Shown: positions 42,220 to 50,792, numbered from the stretch's first letter. The stretch is 64,000 nucleotides of DNA from Nocardioides pocheonensis (GCF_003725535.1 NZ_RJSF01000019.1:212514-276513); one strand, 5' to 3'. Notes: generated from the letters alone by a model not told the origin. Numbers and translations are program-made.

Positions 42220-42225
42220 TAACCT
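42220..42225 (+). promoter_or_regulatory. Putative -10 box of cinA (leaderless)
   Basis: TAACCT lies 7 bases before the GTG at 42233, identical in sequence and spacing to the dapA box. It supports that start over an ATG at 42206. Confidence 0.6.
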
Positions 42226-42232
42226 CTGGTCT

Positions 42233-42706
42233 GTGGACACTCGTGAGCTCGCCGGCCGCCTCCACCAGGAGCTGCTGGCTCGCGGCGAGACGGTGGCGTG
42301 TGCCGAGTCGATCACGGGCGGCGGCCTGTCCGACCTGCTCAGCGGCACGCCGGGCGCGTCGGCGACGTACGTGGGCGGTGTGGTCAGCTACGCCACCCGG
42401 GTCAAGCGTGACCTCCTCGGCGTGACCGCGGCCCAGGTCGTCTCCGCCGACTGTGCGTCCCAGCTGGCCGGTGGGGTCCGCACGCTGCTGCGCAGCGACT
42501 GGGCGGTCTCCACGACCGGGGTCGCCGGGCCGGAGCGGCAGGACGACAAGCCGGTCGGCACGGTGTACGTCGGCGTCGCCGGCCCGCGCGGCGTCCAGGT
42601 CCACCGGCTGTCGCTGCACGGTGACCGCGCGGAGATCCGGGCGGAGGCGTGCCGCCAGGCCGTGCAGGCGCTGCTGGACGAGCTGGCGCCGGAGCGGGTG
42701 CCGTGA
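42233..42706 (+). CDS. cinA: CinA-like nicotinamide-nucleotide amidase (PncC, stand-alone)
   Basis: 157 residues, the C-terminal CinA domain only. It is predicted to deamidate nicotinamide mononucleotide to nicotinate mononucleotide in NAD salvage. The catalytic serine lies in ACAESITGGGLSD (Ser26), the lysine in YATRVKRDLLGV, and STTGVAGPERQDDKPVGTVYVGV is the conserved phosphate/amide segment. The N-terminal MoaB-like domain of full CinA is absent, as in most actinobacterial forms. In relatives it follows pgsA directly; here the PH-domain and GH15 genes intervene. Confidence 0.93.
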   Translation: MDTRELAGRLHQELLARGETVACAESITGGGLSDLLSGTPGASATYVGGVVSYATRVKRDLLGVTAAQVVSADCASQLAGGVRTLLRSDWAVSTTGVAGPERQDDKPVGTVYVGVAGPRGVQVHRLSLHGDRAEIRAEACRQAVQALLDELAPERVP

Positions 42707-42719
42707 GCGGGCCGCGGCG

Positions 42720-43610
42720 ATGACCACCGAGGAGCTGCTCGAGGTCGCCGACGGGCTCTACGCCGAGCCGCTCGGAGCCTTCACCGGCGCCCGGGACGCC
42801 GCCGCGAAGGCGGCCGGAGACAAGGAGCTCGCGGCCCGGGTCAAGGCGCTGAAGAAGCCCTCGGTCGCGGCCTGGGCGGTCAACCTTCTGGTCCGGAGGG
42901 AGTCGGCGCAGATCGACCAGGTGCTCACCCTGGGCGCGTCGCTGCGCGCCGCCGCGGAGTCGATGGCGGGCGACGAGCTGCGCACGCTCACCCGCCAGCG
43001 TCGCCAGCTCACGAACGCGCTCGCCGAGACGACCCGCGAGCTGGCACGCGAGCACGACGTGCGGCTGACCACGGCGGTCCTCGACCAGGTCGAGGGCGTC
43101 CTGACCGCGGCGATGCTCGACCCCGTGGCCGCCCAGGTGGTGCGCAGCGGCCTGCTGCTGACGGCGTTCACCCCCACCGGGATCTCCGAGATCGACGTCG
43201 AGGTGGTGTGCGCGGTGCCCGAGGCCCTTGGTCCCGACGTCGCGCACCGGGCACGGGCCACCGAGCGGGAGGCCCCCTCGCTGCGCCTCGTGCCCGAGGA
43301 CGACCGGGTCCGGCGCGAAGCCGCGCAGGACGCGGTCGAGGAGGCGACCCGAGGGGTGGAGGAGGCCCGCGAAGAGCTCGCCCACGTCGAGTCGAACGTC
43401 AAGAACCTGCACGCCCGCCGGCTCCAGCTCCAGGGCGAGATCGACGAGCTGCGCCGCCGGCTCGCCGGCCTGGAGGAGGACGTGGACGCGGTCGACGAGG
43501 ATCTCGAGGACGCCGAGGCGGCCCAGGAGGAGGCAGCGGCCGCGCTGCACGAGGCCGAGGCCGAGCTGGCGTCCGCCCGCCAGGCGCTCGCCGACCTGCC
43601 CGGTGGCTGA
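42720..43610 (+). CDS. Coiled-coil protein of unknown function
   Basis: 296 residues, cytoplasmic. The N-terminal half (LGAFTGARDAAAKAAGDKELAARVKALKK, SVAAWAVNLLVRRE) is a conserved helical region of unknown role. From about residue 200 to the end the protein is a long acidic coiled coil (heptads through LHARRLQLQGEIDELRRRLAGLEEDVD). The ATG lies 13 bases after the cinA stop, so the two are probably co-transcribed. No enzyme motif is seen. Possible roles include scaffold or nucleoid association, with nothing decisive. Confidence 0.75.
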   Translation: MTTEELLEVADGLYAEPLGAFTGARDAAAKAAGDKELAARVKALKKPSVAAWAVNLLVRRESAQIDQVLTLGASLRAAAESMAGDELRTLTRQRRQLTNALAETTRELAREHDVRLTTAVLDQVEGVLTAAMLDPVAAQVVRSGLLLTAFTPTGISEIDVEVVCAVPEALGPDVAHRARATEREAPSLRLVPEDDRVRREAAQDAVEEATRGVEEAREELAHVESNVKNLHARRLQLQGEIDELRRRLAGLEEDVDAVDEDLEDAEAAQEEAAAALHEAEAELASARQALADLPGG

Positions 43611-43619
43611 GCGACCAGG

Positions 43620-43669
43620 GGTTGGGCGCCCGGGGGGTTGGGCGCCCGGGGGGTTGGGCGCTCGGGGGG
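43620..43669 (+). repeat. 16-bp tandem repeat, three copies
   Basis: TTGGGCGCCCGGGGGG recurs with a period of exactly 16 bases from 43622 (copies at 43622, 43638 and 43654, the last with one T). A fourth partial unit grades into the REP-like motif at 43668. It fills the gap between the convergent coiled-coil and glpK genes. Confidence 0.8.
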
Positions 43670-43686
43670 TTGAGCCTGCCGAAACC
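43668..43686 (-). repeat. REP-like motif, copy 2
   Basis: On the minus strand GGTTTCGGCAGGCTCAACC, 18 of 19 identical to the copy at 2825. It touches the glpK stop codon, so it may also influence glpK mRNA 3' end formation. Confidence 0.65.
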
Positions 43687-45179
43687 TACGCCCAGCCCTT
43701 GGCTCGCTCGACGCCCTTCTGCCACAGCGCGTAGGCGGCGGCCATCCGGTCGGCGGCGGACGGGTCCGGGGTGAAGCTGCGGTCGAGCTGCCACGAGGAG
43801 CGCAGGTCGTCGGTGGAGTCCCACACACCCGTGCCCAGGCCGGCCATGAACGCGGCGCCCAGGGCGGTGGTCTCGACGATCCGCGGCCGCTCGACCGGTA
43901 CGCCGAGCAGGTCGGCCTGGAGCTGGCAGAGGAGGTCATTGGCCGCCGCGCCTCCGTCGACCTTCATCGTCGCCAGCGCGGTCTGCGGCGTGACCGTCTC
44001 GATCACGTCGCGCACCTCGAAGGCGATCGCCTCGAGCGTCGCCCGGACGAGGTGGGCGCGGGTCGTGCCGCGGGTGAGGCCGAGGATCGTGCCGCGGGCG
44101 TGCGGGTCCCAGTGCGGCGCCCCGAGGCCGGTGAGCGCCGGCACGAACACCACCCCGTCGGTCGACTCGACGGTCGCCGCGATCGCGGCGGTCTCGGCGG
44201 CGGTCCCGACGATCTGCAGCCCGTCGCGCAGCCACTGGACCGCGGCGCCGGTCACGAAGATCGCGCCCTCGAGGGCGTAGGTGAGCGTCCCGGACGGGTC
44301 CCGCCACGCCGCCGTCGACAGCAGCCCTGCGTCGGAGCGCACCACCTGCGCGCCGGTGTTGGTGAGGATGAACGACCCCGTGCCGTAGGTGCACTTGGAG
44401 TCGCCCTCGTCGAAGCAGGTCTGGCCGAACAGAGCGGACTGCTGGTCGCCCGCGATGCCTGCCACCGGCAGGTCGAGGTCGAGGAAGCTGCGCGGGTCGG
44501 TGCGGGCCAGCTCGCCCCAGTTGTCGACCACCTCGGGCAGCGCGTCGCGAGGCACCCCGAACAGGTCGCACAGCTCGTCGGACCAGCCCCCCTGCTCGAG
44601 GTCGAACAGCAACGTGCGCGACGCGTTGGAGACGTCGGTGACGTGCCAGGTGCCGCGCGACATCCGGGCGACCAGGTAGGAGTCGACCGTGCCGACGGCG
44701 TACCGACCGGACTCGACGAGCGCCCAGGTGTGCGGCTCGTGCTCGGCCAGCCAGGCCAGCTTGGTGCCGGAGAAGTACGGGTCGAGGCGCAGCCCGGTCA
44801 GCTCAGCGACGCGTGGCTCGTGGCCGGCGCCCTTGAGCCGGTCGCAGATCTCCGCGGTGCGCCGGTCCTGCCAGACGATCGCGCGGCGAGGGGAGCCGAG
44901 GGTCTCGCGGTCCCAGAGCAGCACGGTCTCGCGCTGGTTGGTGATGCCGATCCCCGCCAGGTCGGCCGCGTCGCCTGACCACGCCTTGAGGCAGTCACGC
45001 GCCGACTCGAGCGTGGCCTGCCAGATCTCCTCGGGGGAGTGCTCGACCCAGCCGGGCTCGGGGAAGTGCTGGGCGAACTCCTGGTACCCCCGTGCGGCGA
45101 TGGCACCGTCCGGGGTGACGACGACGGTCGTCACCCCGGTGGTGCCGGCGTCGATGGCGAGGATGCTGCGGGCGCTCAT
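43686..45179 (-). CDS. glpK: Glycerol kinase
   Basis: Phosphorylates glycerol to glycerol-3-phosphate. 497 residues of the FGGY family. ILAIDAGTTGVTT is the ATP phosphate loop (E. coli has DQGTTSS). NQRETVLLWDRETLGSP, PYFSGTKLAWL, GDQQSALFGQTC and GLGAPHWDPHARGTILGLTRG are glycerol-kinase signatures, and the last segment is the ATPase adenosine region. The ATG gives MSARSILAID; an ATG three codons upstream is possible. No glpF or glpD is adjacent. The stop codon abuts the REP-like element. Confidence 0.94.
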   Translation of the reverse strand: MSARSILAIDAGTTGVTTVVVTPDGAIAARGYQEFAQHFPEPGWVEHSPEEIWQATLESARDCLKAWSGDAADLAGIGITNQRETVLLWDRETLGSPRRAIVWQDRRTAEICDRLKGAGHEPRVAELTGLRLDPYFSGTKLAWLAEHEPHTWALVESGRYAVGTVDSYLVARMSRGTWHVTDVSNASRTLLFDLEQGGWSDELCDLFGVPRDALPEVVDNWGELARTDPRSFLDLDLPVAGIAGDQQSALFGQTCFDEGDSKCTYGTGSFILTNTGAQVVRSDAGLLSTAAWRDPSGTLTYALEGAIFVTGAAVQWLRDGLQIVGTAAETAAIAATVESTDGVVFVPALTGLGAPHWDPHARGTILGLTRGTTRAHLVRATLEAIAFEVRDVIETVTPQTALATMKVDGGAAANDLLCQLQADLLGVPVERPRIVETTALGAAFMAGLGTGVWDSTDDLRSSWQLDRSFTPDPSAADRMAAAYALWQKGVERAKGWA

Positions 45180-45215
45180 GCCCGGCATCCTGTCAGGGGC
45201 CCCCGAGCCCGGTCA

Positions 45216-45863
45216 CTAGCGCCGCGCGGCGACCTTCGCCGCGAGCACCGCCTTCAGGTCGGCTGACGGTGCGACCGACAGGTCGCCGGTGCGGTACCCG
45301 GCGATCGGGTTGCCCCGCGGGCTGTAGCAGACGATCGTGACGGTGAGGCTCGCCGGGTTCTCCGTCGTGGCCTCGTCGATCAGCACGGCGGCGGCCCAGG
45401 AGTTGGCGACCTTCGGATCGGGCGCGCTCGACACGAAGATGCCGGTGCTGGTCTTGTCGGTCACGCCCCCGCCGGTGCGCTGGGTGCCCCGCGGGCAGCT
45501 CGCGGCGGCGATGATCGCGTCCGGCTTGGTGTTGCCGTTGAAGTCGTAGGCGACACCCGGGACGTCGTACGCCCGCACGCTGCCCGACGCCAGCGCGAAG
45601 TCGCTCTGGTCCATGCCGTCGAGCAGGTCGGCGTTCAGGTCGGGCACCTTGATGCTGCGGTTCACCCGCAGCGGCGGTGCGCCGACGGGGGCGTTCAGGG
45701 CGAGGGCGGAGCCCTTCTTGGTGGTCAGGGTCGTGGTCTTGCCGGCGACGTTGGACTTGCCGAGGACGAAGGTGCCGCCGGTCGCGGCGTACGCCGTGCC
45801 GGAGCCGATGACGAGCGCCGTCACGGCGCCGATGCCGAAGCTGGCGGTGCGGGAGATCAACAT
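45216..45863 (-). CDS. Exported protein with NADLLDG motif, unknown function
   Basis: 215 residues. A signal peptide (ISRTASFGIGAVTALVIGSGTAYA) predicts secretion. The mature N-terminus has GTFVLGKSNVAGKTTTLT and PPLRVNRSIKVPDLNADLLDG. The LNADLLDG pattern recurs in actinobacterial exported and tail-fibre-like proteins, where it may aid trimer or head-group formation. A C-terminal domain with one cysteine pair (ASCPRGTQRTGGG, TIVCYSP) follows. Function unknown. Convergence and spacing with glpK do not suggest a shared role. Confidence 0.75.
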   Translation of the reverse strand: MLISRTASFGIGAVTALVIGSGTAYAATGGTFVLGKSNVAGKTTTLTTKKGSALALNAPVGAPPLRVNRSIKVPDLNADLLDGMDQSDFALASGSVRAYDVPGVAYDFNGNTKPDAIIAAASCPRGTQRTGGGVTDKTSTGIFVSSAPDPKVANSWAAAVLIDEATTENPASLTVTIVCYSPRGNPIAGYRTGDLSVAPSADLKAVLAAKVAARR

Positions 45864-45936
45864 GGGTGCGGGTCCATCCTGGGAGGGGATTTGCTCCCGG
45901 ACCCTAGGGCCGCCGGCGCCGCGCCCGCTGGCGTTT

Positions 45937-46779
45937 TCAGTGTTGGCCGCGGAGGAGGTCCAGCACCTTGCGGTCGATCCAGCTGCCGTCCTCGGCGACG
46001 CGCATCTCGTAGTTCTCGGTGCCCACCCATGCCGCGAGGTCGCGGTGACCGGCCGCGCGCGCCCGCTCGTCGAGCTCGGCCGCCAGCTCGGCGGTGACCG
46101 GGACCTTCTCGTCCTCGGTCGAGGCGGTCAGGTAGAAGTCGTTGAGGTCCAGCAGCCGGCCCAGCTCGCTCACCGGGTCGGGGTGGTCGTCCACGCGGAG
46201 GTCGACCGCGACGTCGTCGAGACCGGCGTACCCGGCGCCGTCGGACACCACCAGCAGGGCGGCCGACTGCCGGCCGCGCCGATCGCCACCGGCGGCGTCA
46301 CCGGCCGCCAGCGCGGCGAGCAGGCGGCGCCCGAGCGGCTCGCCCGCGGCGGCGTCCCACGCGCGCTTCATCTCATCGACCACCTCGGGGCCGGCGAGGA
46401 CGTTGCCCTGGATCGCCACCCCGCCGCCGCCCTCGGGACCGTCCTCGGCGAGGCCGCCGGCCCAGTCCAGGCAGGCCGTGCCGGTGTACGTCGCGGCGCC
46501 GCCCTCGCCGTCGACCATCCCGAGCTGGCGGTGGTCGCGCTTGTCGTCCTCCTCGATCATCCGCTGGACCGCCACGGAGGCGGTCGCGCCCTCGTCGAGG
46601 AGCGAGAGGCCGATGCCCTTCCAGGCGACGTTGGCGTCGGCCTGGGTCGCGAGGGCGCCGACGCCGGCGACCGCGGCCGGCACCGCGTTGCCCACGGCGA
46701 GGAACTTCGAGGCGACGGCGACACCCCACGCGGCCTCGCCGCGCGCGTCGTGTCCGTGCCCGACGATCGAGAAGGTCAT
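45937..46779 (-). CDS. DUF1028 domain-containing protein
   Basis: 280 residues. MTFSIVGHGHDARGEAAWGVAVASKFLAVG and NVAWKGIGLSLLDEGATA are the DUF1028 signature. The fold is Ntn-hydrolase-like, with Thr2 as the possible nucleophile after removal of Met1. GNVLAGPEVVDEM and YAGLDDVAVDLRVDDHPDPV complete the domain. The C-terminal 50 residues (YEMRVAEDGSWIDRKVLDLL) resemble a peptidoglycan-binding-like or cystatin-like tail but are not clear. Relatives may act on cyclic amide or ureido compounds; the substrate is unknown. Divergent from pfkA. Confidence 0.86.
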   Translation of the reverse strand: MTFSIVGHGHDARGEAAWGVAVASKFLAVGNAVPAAVAGVGALATQADANVAWKGIGLSLLDEGATASVAVQRMIEEDDKRDHRQLGMVDGEGGAATYTGTACLDWAGGLAEDGPEGGGGVAIQGNVLAGPEVVDEMKRAWDAAAGEPLGRRLLAALAAGDAAGGDRRGRQSAALLVVSDGAGYAGLDDVAVDLRVDDHPDPVSELGRLLDLNDFYLTASTEDEKVPVTAELAAELDERARAAGHRDLAAWVGTENYEMRVAEDGSWIDRKVLDLLRGQH

Positions 46780-46785
46780 GGCGCG

Positions 46786-46791
46786 AGGGTA
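46786..46791 (-). promoter_or_regulatory. Putative -10 box of the DUF1028 gene (leaderless)
   Basis: TACCCT on the minus strand, 6 bases before the ATG at 46779. Confidence 0.5.
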
Positions 46792-46802
46792 CCGACCGTG
46801 AC

Positions 46803-46808
46803 TAGGGT
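46803..46808 (+). promoter_or_regulatory. Putative -10 box of pfkA (with leader)
   Basis: TAGGGT lies 40 bases before the ATG. The leader is relatively AT-rich and ends in a GAGGAG ribosome-binding site, unlike the leaderless neighbours. The two divergent -10 boxes are only 11 bases apart. Confidence 0.5.
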
Positions 46809-46848
46809 GGGCTCGGTCACTTTAACGATCCAATTGAGGAGTGCGCAG

Positions 46849-47877
46849 ATGCGTGTCGGAGTGCTCACCGGCGGGGGAGACTGCCCAGGCCTGAACGCCG
46901 TCATCCGGGCGGTCGTCCGCCGAGGCGTCCAGGAGTTCGGCTACGAGTTCGTCGGGTTCCGCGACGGCTGGAAGGGGCCGCTGGAGGGGCTCACCATGCC
47001 GCTCGGCATTCCCGAGGTCCGCGGCATCCTGCCCCGCGGCGGGACGATCCTCGGCTCGTCGCGCACCAACCCCTTCAAGCTCGAGGGCGGGGTCGAGCAG
47101 ATCAAGACCAACCTCGCCGAGGCCGGCGTCGACGCGCTGATCGCGATCGGCGGCGAGGACACCCTGGGCGTCGCGACGAAGCTGCACGACCTCGGCGTCA
47201 ACGTGGTCGGCGTGCCGAAGACCATCGACAACGACCTCTCCGGCACCGACTTCACCTTCGGCTTCGACACCGCGGTGAACATCGCGATGGAGGCGATCGA
47301 CCGGCTGCACACCACCGCGGAGTCCCACCACCGCGTGCTGGTCGTCGAGGTGATGGGCCGGCACGCCGGCTGGATCGCCCTGCACTCCGGCATCGCCGGT
47401 GGCGCCAACGTGGTGCTGATCCCCGAGCGCCCGTTCGACATCGAGCAGGTCTGCAAGCACGTCATGCAGCGCTTCGAGAGCAAGTACGCCGTGATCATGG
47501 TCGTCTCCGAGGGAGCCATCCCGGTCGAGGGCGGCGACATGACCCTGGTCTCCGGCGAGAAGGACGCCTTCGGGCACGTCCGCCTCGGCGGCATCGGCGA
47601 GCGGCTGGCCACCGAGATCGAGGCCCGCACCGGCAAGGAGGCCCGCGCGGTCGTCCTCGGCCACATCCAGCGCGGCGGCACTCCGACCGCGTTCGACCGG
47701 TGGCTGGCGACCCGCTTCGGGCTGCACGCGATCGCCGCGGTCCGCGACGGCGACTTCGGCACGATGATGGCGCTCCGGGGCACCGACATCGTCCGGGTGC
47801 CGCTGATCGAGGGCACGGGTGAGCTCAAGCTGGTCCAGCCCGAGCAGTACGCCGAGGCCGAGGTCTTCTTCGGCTGA
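46849..47877 (+). CDS. pfkA: 6-phosphofructokinase, predicted pyrophosphate-dependent
   Basis: 342 residues. Phosphorylates fructose-6-phosphate; the reaction is reversible if PPi is the donor. VLTGGGDCPGLNAVIR is the phosphate loop, PKTIDNDLSGTD carries catalytic Asp127, and VMGRHAGWIAL and the late HIQRGGTPTAFDR bind the sugar phosphate. The residues that separate ATP from PPi enzymes are Asp104 (GGEDT, Gly in E. coli) and Lys124 (PKTIDND, Gly in E. coli); both are of the PPi type, as in Amycolatopsis methanolica. Glu103 replaces the usual Asp103. GAGGAG precedes the ATG; longer frames are antisense to DUF1028. Confidence 0.93.
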   Translation: MRVGVLTGGGDCPGLNAVIRAVVRRGVQEFGYEFVGFRDGWKGPLEGLTMPLGIPEVRGILPRGGTILGSSRTNPFKLEGGVEQIKTNLAEAGVDALIAIGGEDTLGVATKLHDLGVNVVGVPKTIDNDLSGTDFTFGFDTAVNIAMEAIDRLHTTAESHHRVLVVEVMGRHAGWIALHSGIAGGANVVLIPERPFDIEQVCKHVMQRFESKYAVIMVVSEGAIPVEGGDMTLVSGEKDAFGHVRLGGIGERLATEIEARTGKEARAVVLGHIQRGGTPTAFDRWLATRFGLHAIAAVRDGDFGTMMALRGTDIVRVPLIEGTGELKLVQPEQYAEAEVFFG

Positions 47878-48660
47878 TCAGGCGGGGTCGACGGCAGGCT
47901 CGACCGCCAGGTCGACGTACAGCGCGCGGTGGTCGGAGACCGGCAGCCGCACGGCGTGCGAGGACCGGACGTCCAGGCTGCCGTCGACCAGCACGTGGTC
48001 CAGCTGCTCGCGCGGCCGGTCGGCCGGGAACGTCGGGTGGTCGGCCAGCGGCCGCAGGCCGCTCACCGAGGCTGCCGCGCCGGCGTCCATGTTGAGGTCC
48101 CCGGTGAGCAGCAGGGGCCGCCGCCGGTGGGCCAGGGCCCGCACCAGCAGCCTCAGCTGACGCCGGTTCCACCACGGCACGAACGACAGGTGCGTGGTGA
48201 CCGCGGTGACCGGTCCGGCCGACGTCGCGACGTCGGCCGCGACCGCGACCCGGGGCTCGTCGCGGACCCAGGTCGGCAGCAGCCGCCCGCCGAAGCGCAT
48301 CGGCACCGGTGTCGGCACGGGCGGCAGCCGGACCACCTGCCAGGCCGAGAGCGGGTGCCGGCTGAGCAGCGCGACGCCGTACGCCGCGTCGTCGGGCTGC
48401 TCGTCGCCGGTCGCGGCCAGCCAGGTCGAGCCGGGGCTGCCCGAGAGGGCCGCGACGAACCGGTGGTGGGGCGCTCCCATGGCGTCCGCCGCGATGCTGG
48501 TGAGGTCGGCGTTGCGGGACCGGGCCTGGTTGCGGTCGACCTCCTGCAGCGCGAGCACGTCGGCGTCGAGCGCCGCGACAGCGCGGGCGAACCGGTCGAC
48601 ATGCACCTCGTCGTCGTCCGGACAGCGCCCGTGGAGGATGTTGAACGTGGCCACACGCAT
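47878..48660 (-). CDS. Endonuclease/exonuclease/phosphatase-family protein
   Basis: 260 residues of the DNase I-like metal-dependent phosphodiesterase/phosphatase fold. MRVATFNILHG starts the fold with the Asn-containing strand. LALQEVDRNQARS has the metal-binding glutamate, LLTGDLNMDAG the Asp-x-Asn catalytic pair and LPVSDHRALYVDL the terminal Asp-His. The substrate is not predictable (nucleic acid, phosphoinositide or other phosphate). The ATG at 48660 matches the usual N-terminus; the frame extends 11 codons more. Its stop directly abuts the pfkA stop. Confidence 0.87.
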   Translation of the reverse strand: MRVATFNILHGRCPDDDEVHVDRFARAVAALDADVLALQEVDRNQARSRNADLTSIAADAMGAPHHRFVAALSGSPGSTWLAATGDEQPDDAAYGVALLSRHPLSAWQVVRLPPVPTPVPMRFGGRLLPTWVRDEPRVAVAADVATSAGPVTAVTTHLSFVPWWNRRQLRLLVRALAHRRRPLLLTGDLNMDAGAAASVSGLRPLADHPTFPADRPREQLDHVLVDGSLDVRSSHAVRLPVSDHRALYVDLAVEPAVDPA

Positions 48661-48755
48661 CGCGTTCGCCGTTCCCCGACGACCCGCGGGCATGCACGCC
48701 GCCGGTGCTGACGGCCCGGCGGAGAGTTCGGGCAGGGATTGGGTAACGGGCCGCC

Positions 48756-49355
48756 ATGGGAGACGACCAGGAGTGCCTGCGCGAGGCGCTGAAGCGCGTC
48801 GCGACCGCGCTGAAGGAGACCGGGCTGCCGTTCGCGCTCGCGGGCGGCTATGCAGCGTGGGCCCGGGGCGGGCCGGAGCCCGACCATGACGTGGACTTCC
48901 TGGTCGACCCGGACGACGCCGACAAGGTGGCCGGGCTGCTCGCGGAGAAGGACCTGCGGATCGTCCATCCCCCGGAGGACTGGCTGTTCAAGGTCTTCAC
49001 CGACGGAGCGATGGTCGACGTGCTCTTCCGGGCGGCCGGCTCCCCGGCCGTCGGCCCCGCGCTGGAGCGCGCCACGGACGTCGAGGTGCTGTCGGTGTGG
49101 ATGCCGGTGCTCTCGGCGACCGACGTCGTGGCGCAGAAGTTCGCGGTGCTCGGTGAGCGCTACTGCGACCTGGCGGCCGTCCTGCCGACGGCCCGGGCGC
49201 TGCGCGAGCAGGTCGAGTGGGACCTCGTGCGCGACACCGTGGCCGGCAACCCGTACGCCGAGGTGGCGCTGGACCTGCTCGAGCGGCTGCACATCATCGG
49301 CACCGGCGGGTCGGGCGAGGGGCCGCCCGACGGGTCGCCCGACGGTGGAACGTGA
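48756..49355 (+). CDS. Nucleotidyltransferase-fold protein
   Basis: 199 residues. LPFALAGGYAAWARGGPEPDHDVDFLVDP contains the GG-x(10-12)-D-x-D pattern of minimal nucleotidyltransferases, with the catalytic pair in HDVDF. SATDVVAQKFAVLGER resembles the conserved C-terminal part of AbiEii/AbiGii-type or MNT-like proteins. No antitoxin-like partner adjoins it, so it is more likely a solitary conserved protein than a toxin. The C-terminus is Gly/Pro-rich. Start ATG; no clear ribosome-binding site. Confidence 0.7.
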   Translation: MGDDQECLREALKRVATALKETGLPFALAGGYAAWARGGPEPDHDVDFLVDPDDADKVAGLLAEKDLRIVHPPEDWLFKVFTDGAMVDVLFRAAGSPAVGPALERATDVEVLSVWMPVLSATDVVAQKFAVLGERYCDLAAVLPTARALREQVEWDLVRDTVAGNPYAEVALDLLERLHIIGTGGSGEGPPDGSPDGGT

Positions 49356-49378
49356 CCGGGGCGCCGCGCCCGGGGACG

Positions 49379-49384
49379 TAGGAT
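49379..49384 (+). promoter_or_regulatory. Putative -10 box of type II DAHP synthase (leaderless)
   Basis: TAGGAT lies 6 bases before the GTG at 49391. Confidence 0.55.
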
Positions 49385-49390
49385 TGCCCG

Positions 49391-50758
49391 GTGCACGACC
49401 CCACCCCGACGTCCGTCCCCGCCCTGGCCGACCTGCATGCGCTCGGCGCTGCCCAGCAGCCGAGCTACCCCGACCAGGCGGCGGTCGACGCTGCGGTGAC
49501 GCGGCTGCGCTCGTTCCCGCCGCTGGTCTTCGCGGGGGAGTGCGACGAGCTCAAGGAGAAACTGGCCGCGGTCAGCCGGGGTGAGGCGTTCCTGCTGCAG
49601 GGTGGCGACTGTGCCGAGACGTTCGCGGGCGTGACCGCCGACAACATCCGCAACAAGCTGCGGGTGCTGCTGCAGATGGCGGTGGTGCTCACCTACGCCG
49701 CGTCCGTGCCGGTGGTCAAGCTCGGCCGGTTCGCCGGACAGTACGCCAAGCCGCGGTCCTCCGACCTCGAGACCCGCACTCTGCCGGGTCAGGGGGAGGT
49801 CACGCTCCCGGCGTACCGGGGCGACGCGGTCAACGGCTACGAGTTCACCCCGGAGTCGCGCATCCCCGACCCGCAGCGGCTGGTCGAGGTCTACCACGCC
49901 TCGGCGGCGACGCTGAACCTCGTGCGCGCCTTCACGACCGGCGGCTACGCCGACCTGCGCCAGGTGCACGCCTGGAACACAGACTTCGTGCTCAGCTCGG
50001 CGGTCGGCCGGCGCTACGAGGCGGTCGCGAACGAGATCGACCGGGCGCTCACCTTCATGCAGGCGATCGGCGCCGACCCCGACGAGTTCCACCGGGTCGA
50101 GATGCACTCCAGCCACGAGGCCCTGGTGCTCGAGTACGAGCACGCGATGACCCGCATCGACTCCCGCACCCAGCTGCCGTACGACGTGTCCAGCCACTTC
50201 CTCTGGATCGGTGAGCGCACCCGCCAGCTCGACGGCGCGCACGTCGAGCTGCTCAGCCGCGTCCGCAACCCGATCGGCGTCAAGCTCGGCCCGACCACGA
50301 CCGCCGACGACGCGATCGCCCTTGCCGCCAAGCTGAGCCCCGACAACGAGCCCGGGCGCCTCACCTTCATCACGCGCATGGGCGCGCAGAAGATCCACGA
50401 CCTGCTGCCGCCGCTGGTGGAGAAGGTCAAGGCGGCCGGGGTCCAGGTCGCGTGGGTCTGCGACCCGATGCACGGCAACACCTACGAGGCGTCCTCGGGC
50501 TACAAGACCCGCCGCTTCGACGACGTGATCACCGAGGTGCAGGGCTTCTTCGACGTGCACCGGTCCCTGGGCACGTGGCCCGGCGGCGTGCACATGGAGC
50601 TGACCGGCGACGACGTGACCGAGTGCGTCGGCGGCGGCGAGGAGCTGGCCGAGATCGACCTCTCCGAGCGCTACGAGTCGGTGTGCGACCCCCGGCTCAA
50701 CCGGGTGCAGTCCCTCGAGCTGGCCTTCCTGGTCGCGGAGATGTTGCGCAAGGCCTGA
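49391..50758 (+). CDS. aroG: Type II 3-deoxy-7-phosphoheptulonate (DAHP) synthase
   Basis: 455 residues. Condenses phosphoenolpyruvate and erythrose-4-phosphate to DAHP, the first step of the shikimate pathway. LQGGDCAETFAG has the metal-binding cysteine, KLGRFAGQYAKPRS and WVCDPMHGNT the substrate-binding residues, and VHMELTGDDVTECVGG the conserved C-terminal metal site. The type II fold is the one used by mycobacteria and plants. It is preceded by a -10 box at leaderless distance. A second, unrelated DAHP synthase lies at 55107-56153. Confidence 0.96.
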   Translation: MHDPTPTSVPALADLHALGAAQQPSYPDQAAVDAAVTRLRSFPPLVFAGECDELKEKLAAVSRGEAFLLQGGDCAETFAGVTADNIRNKLRVLLQMAVVLTYAASVPVVKLGRFAGQYAKPRSSDLETRTLPGQGEVTLPAYRGDAVNGYEFTPESRIPDPQRLVEVYHASAATLNLVRAFTTGGYADLRQVHAWNTDFVLSSAVGRRYEAVANEIDRALTFMQAIGADPDEFHRVEMHSSHEALVLEYEHAMTRIDSRTQLPYDVSSHFLWIGERTRQLDGAHVELLSRVRNPIGVKLGPTTTADDAIALAAKLSPDNEPGRLTFITRMGAQKIHDLLPPLVEKVKAAGVQVAWVCDPMHGNTYEASSGYKTRRFDDVITEVQGFFDVHRSLGTWPGGVHMELTGDDVTECVGGGEELAEIDLSERYESVCDPRLNRVQSLELAFLVAEMLRKA

Positions 50759-50792
50759 GTCGCCTCGCTGAACCTTCGGGCCCGGACCTCCG

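Noticed and set aside
48756-49355. Toxin-antitoxin or abortive-infection system around the nucleotidyltransferase
   Set aside because: No antitoxin-sized partner or AbiEi-like gene is adjacent; the neighbours are housekeeping genes.
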